A stretch of DNA of 33,899 nt from Deltaproteobacteria bacterium (GTDB lineage: Bacteria; Desulfobacterota; Desulfobulbia; Desulfobulbales; VMSU01). Positions 1 through 7,836 of this stretch are shown here, piece after piece. Location: NCBI GenBank assembly GCA_024275235.1, contig JAJRZN010000240.1, forward strand, positions 1 to 33,899, given 5' to 3'. Below the pieces are notes generated by a model. The model was given only the letters and a program-made list of their open reading frames with translations, was not told the DNA's origin and searched no databases. The first letter of the stretch is position 1. Every line of letters begins with the position of its first letter. The position numbers were made by a program, and so were the translations under genes.

Positions 1-804
1 AATTTAAGTGACTTTGAGCCCCGGCAGCGGGTTGCCTACGCGGATTTACCGGAAATCGACCGCTGGGCTCTGTCACAGTTTGAGCAGCTGCGGGAGCGTT
101 TTGTCAAGGCCTATGATGACTTTGAGTTCCACATTATCTTTCATGGGCTGCAGAATTTCTGCGCCGTGACCATGAGCTCCTTTTATCTCGATATTATCAA
201 GGATCGTCTTTATACCGCGGCGGGCAGCTCTCAGGAACGGCGGGCGGCCCAGACCGTGCTTTATGAACTGACAGAGGGCCTGCTGCGTTTGATGGCCCCG
301 GTACTGGCCTTTACCGTGGCCGAGGCCTGGGGCTATCTGCCGCCTGATCCGGAGCGGGAGCAAGACCCGGCGATGGCTGCCTTCCCGGCCCCGCGGCCGG
401 AATATCGGCAGCCGGAATTGGACGAAAAATGGGAGCGCCTGATTCTGATCCGCCGGGAGTTGACCAGGGCCCTTGAGATTGCCAGGGTCAACAAGGTTAT
501 CGGCCATTCCTTAGAGGCCATGGTGACCATCTCCGCCAGCGGTGAATTGGCCGGGTTCCTTGCCGATAAACGGCAGCTGTTAGAGGATATTGCCATTGTC
601 TCTCAACTTGAGTTCGGCGAAATCAGCGATGGTGAGGTCTATGAAAGCACCGAACTTGACGGCCTGCGGGTACTGGTCTCTCCAGCCGCCGGTCAGAAAT
701 GCGAGCGCTGCTGGACTCGCAGTATCAGCGTGGGTGAAAATTCGCTTCATCCCACCATCTGTGAGCGCTGCACCAGGGTTATGCTTGAGCTGGAAGGCGC
801 TTGA
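1..804 (+). CDS. ileS: Isoleucine--tRNA ligase, C-terminal part (5' end outside window)
   Basis: The open frame runs in from base 1 and ends at TGA 802-804, giving the last 267 residues of a class I isoleucyl-tRNA synthetase, the cytoplasmic enzyme that charges tRNA-Ile. The visible part is the anticodon-binding helical domain (the DRWALSQF motif near residues 20-27 of the fragment is typical of the IleS/ValS/LeuS family) followed by the C-terminal zinc finger: KCERCW and ICERCT supply four cysteines in two CxxC pairs. An internal ATG at 166 is not a real start because homologous protein sequence continues upstream of it without interruption. The stop overlaps the lspA start (TGATG), so the two are co-translated; the ileS-lspA pair is a very common bacterial arrangement. 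The catalytic HIGH and KMSKS motifs lie outside the window. Confidence 0.97.
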   Translation, partial: NLSDFEPRQRVAYADLPEIDRWALSQFEQLRERFVKAYDDFEFHIIFHGLQNFCAVTMSSFYLDIIKDRLYTAAGSSQERRAAQTVLYELTEGLLRLMAPVLAFTVAEAWGYLPPDPEREQDPAMAAFPAPRPEYRQPELDEKWERLILIRRELTRALEIARVNKVIGHSLEAMVTISASGELAGFLADKRQLLEDIAIVSQLEFGEISDGEVYESTELDGLRVLVSPAAGQKCERCWTRSISVGENSLHPTICERCTRVMLELEGA

Positions 805-1277
805 TGCCATATCTGATTATCATCATGGTAGTCGCCCTTGATCAGGCGACTAAGGTCTGGATTGCCAAGACCTTCACCCTCTTTGAGAGCCGTGAGGTTA
901 TTCCTGGACTCTTTAACCTGACCTATCTTACCAACAGCGGGGCGGCCTTCGGTTTTTTGAATGGTCAGCATGGTATATGGCGGCAGGTGTTTTTTGTCGC
1001 TACCGCGCTTATCGCCCTGCTGGTAATGATTATTGCTCTGCGCCGTTTGCGGGGCCAGAGCAGGGCCGTCTCCTGGGCCGTTGCGCTCATTGCCGGGGGA
1101 GCGGCCGGTAATCTCATTGATCGTCTGCGCCAGGGGGCGGTGGTGGATTTTCTGGATTTTTATTATCACGCCCATCACTGGCCGGCCTTTAACCTGGCGG
1201 ATTCGGCGATAACCATTGGGGTAACGATACTTATTCTGGAGCAGTTTATAAGCGGGAGGCACAAAGATACAAAGTAA
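804..1277 (+). CDS. lspA: Lipoprotein signal peptidase II
   Basis: Inner-membrane aspartyl protease that removes the signal peptide of diacylated prolipoproteins. The 157-residue protein has the family length and four hydrophobic segments (about residues 2-12, 61-79, 89-103 and 130-150). The two catalytic aspartates are visible as D106 in GNLIDRL and D133 in FNLADSAI, and the NSGAAFG motif is at residues 44-50. I choose ATG 804, which overlaps the ileS stop by one base, over the TTG at 801. Its substrates probably include the two lipoproteins encoded at 9536 and 11248. No odd features. Confidence 0.96.
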   Translation: MPYLIIIMVVALDQATKVWIAKTFTLFESREVIPGLFNLTYLTNSGAAFGFLNGQHGIWRQVFFVATALIALLVMIIALRRLRGQSRAVSWAVALIAGGAAGNLIDRLRQGAVVDFLDFYYHAHHWPAFNLADSAITIGVTILILEQFISGRHKDTK

Positions 1278-1346
1278 GCGCCCCCATGAACGGCTTGAGG
1301 GTAATTTACAGCCCTCGCTGAGAGTTACATGAATTAAAGGAAAAAT

Positions 1347-2306
1347 ATGAACAAGACAAAAACAGCGGTTATCTTTCCCGGTCAAGGCTCACAATATGTT
1401 GGTATGGGGCGGGAGTTAGCCGAAAATGATAGCGCGGCAATGAAGATTATGACTATGGCTCAGGAGGTCAGCGGCCTGCCCATCGTTGATTTATGTTTCA
1501 ACGGCCCCATGGATGAGTTAACCAGGGCGGAGAATCTGCAGCCGGCGATGACGGCAGTCAATATGGTCTGCTGGCAGGCGGTCAGCAAGGCCGGGCTGCG
1601 GGCCGATTATTTTGCCGGTCATTCATTGGGGGAATATTCCGCCCTGTGGGCGGCCGGGGCTTTGAGCGCCGAGGATGCTATCCGACTGGTGAGCGACAGG
1701 GGCCGGATAATGGCGGCGGCTGGTGCCGAAAATCCAGGCGGTATGCTGGCCGTTCTTGGCCTTGATATCGAGACGGTGGAGGCAATTCTATCTCAAATGG
1801 ATTGTCTCTCGGAAATCAGTATCGGTAATTATAACTCCAGCCGGCAGATTGTGGTCTCCGGGACGGCGGCGGCGGTGCGCAGAGCCGGGGAGCTGGCCGT
1901 TGAGCAGGGTGGCAAGGCAATTCCTCTGCCGGTCAGTATTGCCAATCATAGTCCGTTGATGGCGGCGGCGGTGCCGGAATTCGAGAAGATATTAAGGGCT
2001 GCAACGTTGCGGAAGCCTAAGACGCCGGTCTTGTTTAATGTCACGGCCGCCGAAGCCGCCGACCCCGATGAGATCAGGGCGATAATGGCCCGTCAGGTGG
2101 TGTCCATGGTGCGCTGGCTCGATATAATTAATGCCCTGCGGGCCAAGGGAGTTAAAACCTTCATCGAAGTAGGCCCTAAAAAGGTACTCAGCGGCCTGAT
2201 GAGACGTATATTGCCTAAGGGGGGGGACTGTGTCTGCTGCCAGATTGACAGTCTCGAAGGCCTGCGTAATTGTCGGCGGGATTTGCCTGCCCTGTTTGAG
2301 GCTTGA
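1347..2306 (+). CDS. fabD: Malonyl-CoA:ACP transacylase
   Basis: Cytoplasmic enzyme that moves the malonyl group from CoA to acyl carrier protein, feeding type II fatty acid synthesis. At 319 residues it has the usual length. Motifs in order: the N-terminal FPGQGSQYVGMG (10-21), nucleophile S93 in GHSLGEYSA, catalytic H201 in the IANHSPLM segment, and the C-terminal EVGPKKVLSGL. The start ATG 1347 follows an AAAGGA ribosome site. It lies 69 nt downstream of lspA; that spacer holds a short GAGGG/CCCTC inverted repeat and nothing else I recognise. The last codons overlap a promoter-like sequence for the next operon. It is isolated here from other fab genes. Confidence 0.97.
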   Translation: MNKTKTAVIFPGQGSQYVGMGRELAENDSAAMKIMTMAQEVSGLPIVDLCFNGPMDELTRAENLQPAMTAVNMVCWQAVSKAGLRADYFAGHSLGEYSALWAAGALSAEDAIRLVSDRGRIMAAAGAENPGGMLAVLGLDIETVEAILSQMDCLSEISIGNYNSSRQIVVSGTAAAVRRAGELAVEQGGKAIPLPVSIANHSPLMAAAVPEFEKILRAATLRKPKTPVLFNVTAAEAADPDEIRAIMARQVVSMVRWLDIINALRAKGVKTFIEVGPKKVLSGLMRRILPKGGDCVCCQIDSLEGLRNCRRDLPALFEA

Positions 2307-2331
2307 CAAATCCTCCGAACAAAGGTATTTT
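2303..2331 (+). promoter_or_regulatory. Sigma70-type promoter for the ffh operon
   Basis: A perfect -35 box TTGACA (2303-2308), a 17-nt spacer and a -10 box TATTTT (2326-2331) lie about 90 nt before the ffh start. The -35 box contains the fabD stop codon (TGA 2304-2306). The spacing is ideal, so a transcription start around 2338 is likely. This is sequence-based only. Confidence 0.6.
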
Positions 2332-2422
2332 AGAAAATTCTGCAATTTTGCTGGATGTTTCGAAATCAACCTTGTGGTATTGTCTGTTTTTATACATCAC
2401 GTTGAATAGTTAATAGAAAATA

Positions 2423-3787
2423 ATGTTTGATAATCTCTCCGACCGCTTAGAAGGGGTCTTTAAAAATCTCCGCGGACACGGCAAACTTTCTGAAGATAAT
2501 ATAAAAGATGCCCTGCGTGAGGTGCGTCTGGCCTTGCTGGAGGCTGATGTAAACTTCAAGGTGGTTAAGGAGTTCATCGCCTCTCTGACCGAGAAGGCGG
2601 TGGGGCAGGAGGTACTGCGGAGTCTGTCACCGGGGCAGCAGGTCATCGGGATTGTCCATGAGGCCCTGATAGACCTGCTCGGCGGTGAAGCTGTTGATCT
2701 TCAGCTCGGCGGTTCCTCGCCGGCAATTATTCTGATGGTCGGTCTGCAGGGTTCCGGCAAGACGACCTCCTCCGCCAAGCTTGCCAAACTCCTTAAGAAA
2801 AAGGGACGACGTCCCTATCTGACTCCGGCGGATGTCTATCGACCGGCAGCCATCGAACAGCTGCGGGTACTTGGTGAGAGCATTGAAGTGCCGGTGCATC
2901 CCTCTAAAACCGAGCAGGATCCGGTGGATATAAGCCGTAACGCGGTGCTGGTTGCCCGGCATGAGAATTATGACACGGTAATTATTGATACCGCCGGCCG
3001 TCTGCATGTCGATGAAAAATTGATGGCAGAGCTGGTGCGGATCAAGGAAGCGGTGCAGCCGGCGGAGATTATGCTGGTGGCCGATGCCATGACCGGCCAG
3101 GACGCGGTCAGTGTTGCCGAGCAGTTTCATCAGCAGCTGAATATCAGCGGCGTTATTCTCTCCAAGATGGAGGGTGATGCCAGGGGCGGTGCGGCCCTGT
3201 CCATCAAAAAGGTAACCAGCTGCCCCATAAAATTTGTTGGTACCGGTGAGGGCCTGGAGGCCCTTGACGTCTTTCATCCTGACCGTCTCGCCTCCCGTAT
3301 CCTGGGCATGGGAGATGTCCTCTCCCTGATTGAAAAGGCCGAGGAGGTTGTCGATAAGAACGAGGCGGCCAAGCTGGCCAAAAAGCTGCAGAAGGATGCC
3401 TTTACCCTCGGTGATTTCCGGGATCAGATTCAGCAGATCAAGAAGATGGGCAGTCTGGAACAGATTATGGGCATGATTCCGGGGATTAACAAGCTCAAAA
3501 AGATGAAGGATATGCCCAAACCGGACGAACGGGAACTTGGCAAGGTGGAGGCGATTATCAACTCCATGACTGACAAAGAACGCCGTCGTTATCAGATTAT
3601 TAACGCCAGCCGCCGCAAACGTATTGCGGCTGGTTCCGGTACCACGGTGCAGGATGTCAATAAGGTATTAAAGAGTTACAGCGAGATGCTGAAGATGATG
3701 CGCAAGATGCGGGGCCCTAAAATAGGGGGCGTGGCCGGCAGGCTCGGTAAAAAGAGGCGCAAACGGCCCAAAGGGCTTTTCCGCTGA
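2423..3787 (+). CDS. ffh: Signal recognition particle GTPase Ffh (SRP54)
   Basis: Protein part of the bacterial signal recognition particle; it binds 4.5S RNA and nascent signal sequences and docks with FtsY at the inner membrane. The 454 residues show the N domain (1-90), the G domain with P-loop GLQGSGKTT (107-115), the DTAGRLHVDE switch and the TKMEG-like motif as SKMEGDARGG, then a methionine-rich M domain (about 325-440) with MGSLEQIMGMIPG and the RNA-binding SRRKRIAAGSG stretch. The tail is strongly basic. The ATG at 2423 has only a weak ribosome site (AATAGAAAA). It heads the operon that continues with rpsP. Length and motifs are ordinary. Confidence 0.98.
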   Translation: MFDNLSDRLEGVFKNLRGHGKLSEDNIKDALREVRLALLEADVNFKVVKEFIASLTEKAVGQEVLRSLSPGQQVIGIVHEALIDLLGGEAVDLQLGGSSPAIILMVGLQGSGKTTSSAKLAKLLKKKGRRPYLTPADVYRPAAIEQLRVLGESIEVPVHPSKTEQDPVDISRNAVLVARHENYDTVIIDTAGRLHVDEKLMAELVRIKEAVQPAEIMLVADAMTGQDAVSVAEQFHQQLNISGVILSKMEGDARGGAALSIKKVTSCPIKFVGTGEGLEALDVFHPDRLASRILGMGDVLSLIEKAEEVVDKNEAAKLAKKLQKDAFTLGDFRDQIQQIKKMGSLEQIMGMIPGINKLKKMKDMPKPDERELGKVEAIINSMTDKERRRYQIINASRRKRIAAGSGTTVQDVNKVLKSYSEMLKMMRKMRGPKIGGVAGRLGKKRRKRPKGLFR

Positions 3788-3831
3788 GTTTAGCAGTTAC
3801 CACCAATTAATATATAAATGGAGAGAATGTA

Positions 3832-4086
3832 ATGGCAGTAAGAATCAGATTGAGTCGGCTGGGCCGCAAGAAGAAACCCTTTTATAGAATTGTCGTACAG
3901 AATTCCGAGGCCAGTCGTAACGGTAAGTTTCTGGAAATTGTCGGCACCTATGATCCTCTTAAATCCCCGGCTGCCGTTAATATTCAGTACGATAAAGTTG
4001 CCTCCTGGATAGCCAAGGGGGCTTTGCCCACCACCACGGTGAAGAGTCTGTTTAAGGCCCATCCGGCCCCGGCAGCGGCCGAGTAA
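3832..4086 (+). CDS. rpsP: 30S ribosomal protein S16
   Basis: Small-subunit protein that binds 16S rRNA during 30S assembly. At 84 residues, the N-terminus MAVRIRLSRLGRKKKPFYRIVV and the GTYDP(L) motif are diagnostic. A GGAGAG ribosome site precedes ATG 3832. The 44-nt gap from ffh contains TTTAGCAGTTAC (3789-3800), a half copy of the palindromic repeat family seen before rplS and rpmA. The ffh-rpsP-khpA-rimM-trmD-rplS order is highly conserved in bacteria. Confidence 0.98.
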   Translation: MAVRIRLSRLGRKKKPFYRIVVQNSEASRNGKFLEIVGTYDPLKSPAAVNIQYDKVASWIAKGALPTTTVKSLFKAHPAPAAAE

Positions 4087-4107
4087 TTTCTTTCTCTGCT
4101 TTTTGTT

Positions 4108-4338
4108 ATGAAGGAATTAGTTGGTTTTATTGCCAGAGCCCTGGTCGATAATCCCGAAGAGGTGCGGGGCGATGAGGTCGATACTGACGGCACGATTCTT
4201 GAGGAATTGCGGGTCGCTCAGGATGATCTGGGCAAGGTTATCGGTAAACAGGGGCGCACGGCGAGAGCCATTCGTACATTGCTCAGTGCTTCGGCTCGAA
4301 AAGTGGATAAACGGGCTCGTCTTGAGATTATTGAATAG
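4108..4338 (+). CDS. khpA: KH-domain RNA-binding protein KhpA
   Basis: Small single-domain KH protein (76 residues), usually located between rpsP and rimM; in other bacteria KhpA binds many RNAs, often together with KhpB/Jag. The GxxG RNA-binding loop is seen as GKVIGKQGRTA (about residues 46-56), followed by the helix AIRTLLSASARK. The start MKELVGFIARALVDNP matches the family. Unusually, the bases before ATG 4108 are pyrimidine-rich with no Shine-Dalgarno sequence, so translation may depend on coupling to rpsP, which ends 21 nt upstream. Confidence 0.93.
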   Translation: MKELVGFIARALVDNPEEVRGDEVDTDGTILEELRVAQDDLGKVIGKQGRTARAIRTLLSASARKVDKRARLEIIE

Positions 4339-4371
4339 CTTCTGTCTATCTATCGATAGCGGGAGAGCCTC

Positions 4372-4890
4372 ATGACCACACGCATAGAGTTGGGTAAGAT
4401 AGTTAAGGCCCACGGCATAAAAGGTGAAATTAAAGTTTTGCCTTTTTCCGGAGTAGCGGAAGATCTGCTGGCTCTAACCGAGATTGAGTTGCGTCATGGT
4501 GGTGATGGGCATATTCTCAAGCTCGAGAGGATTCGCCCTCAAGGTCGTCTGGTAATTATGCAGCTGACGGGGATTGTAGACCGTAATATGGCTGAGGAAC
4601 TGATCGGCAGTGAAGTCTGGGGTGATGAAGAATCACTGCCGGAGCTTGGCGATGACGAGTTCTACTGGCATGAAATGGAGGGCCTGGAGGTTGAAACCGC
4701 TGCCGGTCGGAGACTGGGGCGGGTACAGTCCTTACTGGCCACCGGCGCTCATGATGTTCTAATTATCACCAATGGCAGCAATGAGTATCTGGTGCCGGCC
4801 ATTAATGAGATTATGGTCAGCCTTGATAAGGAGGCCGGGGTTTTGGTCATTGATCCACCGCCAGGTCTGCTGGAAATTAATCTTTCCTGA
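4372..4890 (+). CDS. rimM: Ribosome maturation factor RimM
   Basis: Assists 30S maturation by binding S19 and the 16S head region. The 172 residues hold an N-terminal RimM beta-barrel (the IELGKIVKAHGIKGEIKV start is diagnostic) and a C-terminal PRC-barrel (FYWHEMEGLEVET, then GAHDVLII and YLVPAINEI). A GGGAGAG ribosome site precedes ATG 4372. The stop TGA 4888-4890 overlaps the trmD ATG by one base, so the two are translationally coupled. Confidence 0.96.
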   Translation: MTTRIELGKIVKAHGIKGEIKVLPFSGVAEDLLALTEIELRHGGDGHILKLERIRPQGRLVIMQLTGIVDRNMAEELIGSEVWGDEESLPELGDDEFYWHEMEGLEVETAAGRRLGRVQSLLATGAHDVLIITNGSNEYLVPAINEIMVSLDKEAGVLVIDPPPGLLEINLS

Positions 4891-6191
4891 TGCGGTTTGA
4901 TATTCTGACTATATTCCCGGATCTGCTGAAATCCCCCCTTAATGAGGGTATTATCAGACGGGCCAGGGCGGCTGGTATTCTGGAGATTAACAGCCATAAT
5001 ATCCGGGATTTTGCCTTTGACAGGCATGCCATGACCGATGATCGGCCCTTTGGCGGCGGTGAGGGCATGGTAATGAAGCCGGAGCCCGTTGCCGCAGCTC
5101 TACAGGCGGTAAACGCTGAACAGGCCGGCGGTCATGTGGTGTTACTTAGTCCCCAGGGGCGGCCGTATAATCAGTCCTTGGCCGCTGAACTGGCTGCATA
5201 TAAGCATTTGATTTTTATTTGCGGTCGTTATGAAGGAATAGACGACCGACTAACAGATTATATTGATGATGAGGTGTCCATCGGCGATTATGTTCTTACC
5301 GGCGGTGAGCTGCCGGCCATGGTACTTATTGATTCCATAAGTCGTTTATTGCCCGGTGTGCTGGGATGTGTGGATTCTGCCGGCCGGGATTCCTTCAGTC
5401 GCGGGTTGCTTAAGCATCCGCAGTTTACCCGGCCGCGGGTTTTTGCCGGTCATGAGGTTCCCGAGGTCTTGATGTCCGGCGATCATCAGGCCATCAGGCG
5501 TTGGCGTCTGGCTCAGTCGGTTAAGCGGACAAGGGCGCGGCGGCCTGATTTACTGGCCGGGGCGCGCTTCAGTGCCGATGAATTAAAAGATTTAAAGTCC
5601 GAGGGTGTTGAGACTGACGGTCTGCGGGCTGAGACGGCCGCGGTTAAACTCGACGTGGCTCTGGTGCATTACCCAGTCTGTAATAAAAATAAAGAGATTA
5701 TCGGCTCGGCAATAACCAATCTTGATCTCCATGATATTGCCCGGGCTTCGGCAACCTATGGGGTGGGAACTTATTATGTGGTTACCCCCTATGAAGATCA
5801 GCAACGTCTCGCCATGGAGATTATAGAACACTGGCGGCAGGGCTTTGGGGCCGTTTATAATCCTGACCGGGGTCAGGCTCTGGCCAAGGTGGTGGTGGTC
5901 GACAGTTTAGAGAGCCTTTTCAAGGAGGCCGGGAGCCGTGGCGGGCGTTATCATGTCATGGCGACCACGGCTGCCTCAGGCGCGGCAACCATGAGCTATA
6001 AACAGGTCAGGCAGCGCCTCGCGGCCGGAGAGCGGACGCTTTTGCTCTTTGGCACCGGCTGGGGGCTGGCACCGGAGATTATGGCCCAGGTTGATGATGT
6101 CTTACCGCCCCTGGGCGGCAAGGGCTATAATCATCTCTCGGTACGTTCAGCCGTCTCCATTATCCTGGATCGTCTGCTGGCCGATGCGTAA
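4890..6191 (+). CDS. trmD: tRNA (guanine-N1)-methyltransferase TrmD fused to a second RNA methyltransferase-like domain
   Basis: Residues 1 to about 235 are a normal TrmD, which makes m1G37 in tRNAs to keep the reading frame: the start RFDILTIFPDL, the SAM-knot motifs GGEGMVMKPEP and GDYVLTGGELPAM, and the C-terminal helical FTRPRVFAGHEVPEVLMSG region are visible. A short linker (about 236-251) leads to a second domain, residues 252-433, with KLDVALVHYPV, ATYGVGTYYVVTPYEDQQ, HVMATTA and LLLFGTGWGLAPE. This resembles the predicted alpha/beta-knot SAM-dependent RNA methyltransferase family (Pfam Methyltrn_RNA_4), which in some bacteria is a separate gene beside trmD. The reading frame is continuous. 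The substrate of the second domain is unknown. The total of 433 residues compares with about 240-250 for ordinary TrmD. Confidence 0.95.
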   Translation: MRFDILTIFPDLLKSPLNEGIIRRARAAGILEINSHNIRDFAFDRHAMTDDRPFGGGEGMVMKPEPVAAALQAVNAEQAGGHVVLLSPQGRPYNQSLAAELAAYKHLIFICGRYEGIDDRLTDYIDDEVSIGDYVLTGGELPAMVLIDSISRLLPGVLGCVDSAGRDSFSRGLLKHPQFTRPRVFAGHEVPEVLMSGDHQAIRRWRLAQSVKRTRARRPDLLAGARFSADELKDLKSEGVETDGLRAETAAVKLDVALVHYPVCNKNKEIIGSAITNLDLHDIARASATYGVGTYYVVTPYEDQQRLAMEIIEHWRQGFGAVYNPDRGQALAKVVVVDSLESLFKEAGSRGGRYHVMATTAASGAATMSYKQVRQRLAAGERTLLLFGTGWGLAPEIMAQVDDVLPPLGGKGYNHLSVRSAVSIILDRLLADA

Positions 6192-6196
6192 TTTTT

Positions 6197-6243
6197 GTAA
6201 CTGTTTAGCTGTATTCCGAGCTGAAGCATATCTAAGCAGTTAC
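6197..6243. repeat. Intergenic palindromic repeat, copy A
   Basis: A 47-nt imperfect palindrome, GTAACTGTTTAG ... CTAAGCAGTTAC, with 12-bp arms (one G-U type mismatch) and a 23-nt centre. It fills the trmD-rplS spacer. Its first 20 bases differ from the reverse strand of the copy at 33262-33308 only by four transitions, and that copy is also 47 nt long. Confidence 0.6.
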
Positions 6244-6305
6244 GGTTCTGAGTTTTTGGAAAGTTTTTCAACTGCATTCAATCTATAAATATAAGGGTGG
6301 TAAAG

Positions 6306-6653
6306 ATGGCAACAGTACTTGAACAAATGGCAAGAGAAAATATGCGCTATGATATTCCGGAGTTTCGTCCTGGAGATACCGTCAGTGTTCATTTAAGAAT
6401 TATAGAGGGCGCCAAGGAAAGAATTCAGATCTTCAAAGGCGTGGTAATTGCTCAACGCCGGGGCATGATGGGGGCCTCTTTCACCGTTCGCAAGATGTCG
6501 CACGGGGTTGGTGTTGAAAAATCATTTCCTTTTCATTCCCCCAAAATAGATAAGATAGAGGTTGATAATCAGGGACGGGTACGACGCTCTAAACTTTATT
6601 ATCTTCGTGAGCTGCGCGGCAAGGCGGCCCGGATTAAAGACCGTAATATATAA
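6306..6653 (+). CDS. rplS: 50S ribosomal protein L19
   Basis: Large-subunit protein at the 30S-50S interface. ATG 6306 gives 115 residues starting [14 protein letters not shown]; it is preceded by AAGGGTGG (6293-6300) at good spacing, so the in-frame GTG at 6297 is part of the ribosome site rather than the start. Family motifs [43 protein letters not shown] and [17 protein letters not shown] are all present. It is the last of the conserved ribosomal block before rnhB. Confidence 0.97.
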   Translation: MATVLEQMARENMRYDIPEFRPGDTVSVHLRIIEGAKERIQIFKGVVIAQRRGMMGASFTVRKMSHGVGVEKSFPFHSPKIDKIEVDNQGRVRRSKLYYLRELRGKAARIKDRNI

Positions 6654-6657
6654 GGTT

Positions 6658-7341
6658 ATGAGGGGGGGGGATGGCACGCCTGTTCAGCAGAGCTTATTCC
6701 CTCTCCCGCGGGAAACTGATCGTTTTTCCTTTGAGCGCGACTTGGTTCGCCGGGGTTTTAAGGCCATTGCCGGTACCGATGAGGCCGGACGCGGCCCTCT
6801 GGCCGGGCCTGTGGTCGCGGCAAGTGTTATTTTGCCGGTTGACTGTGATTATCAGCAGTTTAATGACTCCAAAAAATTAACGGCTAAAACGCGGAACCAC
6901 CTCTGTGATGTTCTGCGTGATATGGCTGTGTCCATTGGGATCAGTATTATTCCTGAGACCGTTATAGACCGGATCAATATTCTGCAGGCCTCACTGCTGG
7001 CCATGAAGAACTCTCTTGAAGCTCTGATTGTGCCGCCCGATTTCATCCTGGTTGATGGTAAGTTTCCGGTTCCGGTTGCTGTCTCTCAACAAGCCCTCGT
7101 CAAGGGGGATTCCCGCAGTGCCTCCATCGCGGCTGCTTCCATTATTGCCAAGGTAACCAGAGATGAAATAATGGTTCAATGTCATCGGCAATATCCTCAA
7201 TATAATTTTTGTAAAAATAAGGGCTATCCCACCGCCGAGCATCGCCGGGTTCTGGCCGCTGAGGGGCCCTGTCCCCTGCATCGCCGGAGTTTTGCCGGGG
7301 TTAAGGAGTTTTTTGCATCAGGCCCTGATCCTAAGCCATGA
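6658..7341 (+). CDS. rnhB: Ribonuclease HII
   Basis: Endonuclease that cuts the RNA strand of RNA-DNA hybrids and removes misincorporated ribonucleotides. From ATG 6658 it has 227 residues. The catalytic acidic residues are seen as D41 and E42 in GTDEAGRGPLAGP, the VDGKFPVP aspartate and the SIIAKVTRDEIM aspartate; YNFCKNKGYPTAEH is the conserved C-terminal part. A much earlier in-frame start at 6562 is rejected because it lies inside rplS and adds no family sequence. The N-terminal codons contain a run of nine G (6662-6670), so the leader before the catalytic core is poorly constrained and possibly unstable. The gene overlaps yraN by 4 nt (ATGA). Confidence 0.94.
   Translation: MRGGDGTPVQQSLFPLPRETDRFSFERDLVRRGFKAIAGTDEAGRGPLAGPVVAASVILPVDCDYQQFNDSKKLTAKTRNHLCDVLRDMAVSIGISIIPETVIDRINILQASLLAMKNSLEALIVPPDFILVDGKFPVPVAVSQQALVKGDSRSASIAAASIIAKVTRDEIMVQCHRQYPQYNFCKNKGYPTAEHRRVLAAEGPCPLHRRSFAGVKEFFASGPDPKP
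6662..6670 (+). repeat. G9 homopolymer inside the rnhB 5' end
   Basis: Nine consecutive G immediately after codon 1 of rnhB. A one-base change would put ATG 6658 out of frame with the catalytic domain. A second ATG (6671) follows at once but reads in a different frame. Confidence 0.7.
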
Positions 7342-7703
7342 GCGGTGATCGTCTCAGTCTGGGCCGTGAGGGTGAACGGCTGGCCAGTCTGTATTTACAG
7401 AAATCAGGTTACCGCATAATAGAGCGTAATTTTCGTTTTCGGGGCGGTGAAATAGATATAATTGCCCGGCAGCGGGAGTTCCTGATCTTTGTAGAGGTCA
7501 AGACCCGTTCCACCTTGGCTTACGGGGTACCGGCAGCGGCAGTGGATGTCCGCAAACAGCGGCAGATCATTCAGACCGCCAGGTTTTACATGGCTAAACA
7601 CCAGATTAAGGAGGTGGCGATACGTTTTGATGTGGTTGCCATTCTCCTGCCTAAGGGCGGCAAGGCCTTAATCGAGTTAATTCCTCATGCCTTTACGGCT
7701 TGA
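7338..7703 (+). CDS. yraN: YraN/UPF0102 family nuclease-fold protein
   Basis: Protein of 121 residues from the UPF0102 family, which has a restriction-endonuclease-like fold and is nearly universal beside rnhB or the 16S methyltransferase rsmI. Motifs: LGREGERLASLYLQKSGYRIIERNFRFRGGEIDIIA, then FVEVKTRS. The GEIDIIA ... FVEVKTR pair forms the PD-(D/E)xK-like site (D in EIDII, E and K in VEVK). The biological role is not settled. ATG 7338 overlaps the rnhB stop (ATGA). It ends the operon; the 133 nt that follow hold a weak AGTTAC-type motif (7733-7738, 7779-7784) but no gene. Confidence 0.93.
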   Translation: MSGDRLSLGREGERLASLYLQKSGYRIIERNFRFRGGEIDIIARQREFLIFVEVKTRSTLAYGVPAAAVDVRKQRQIIQTARFYMAKHQIKEVAIRFDVVAILLPKGGKALIELIPHAFTA

Positions 7704-7836
7704 GGCTTTTGGTGATTGGGCGCAGCTATAAGTTACGATTTAAAGTTCCTGGTAGTTTTTTGGCCTTGCCTTAGATAGTTACGTTGATTGTTTAAATGAG
7801 GTGTGACGTGCAAGATAAGCAAAGGGGCGAGAGGTA

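Noticed and set aside
801-806. TTG 801 as lspA start
   Set aside because: ATG 804 directly follows and overlaps the ileS stop; LspA proteins begin at this position.
6562-6657. Longer rnhB start inside rplS
   Set aside because: The added residues are a shadow of rplS and not like any RNase HII.
6671-6880. ORF starting at the ATG after the G9 run
   Set aside because: It lies wholly within rnhB in another frame and has no recognisable sequence.
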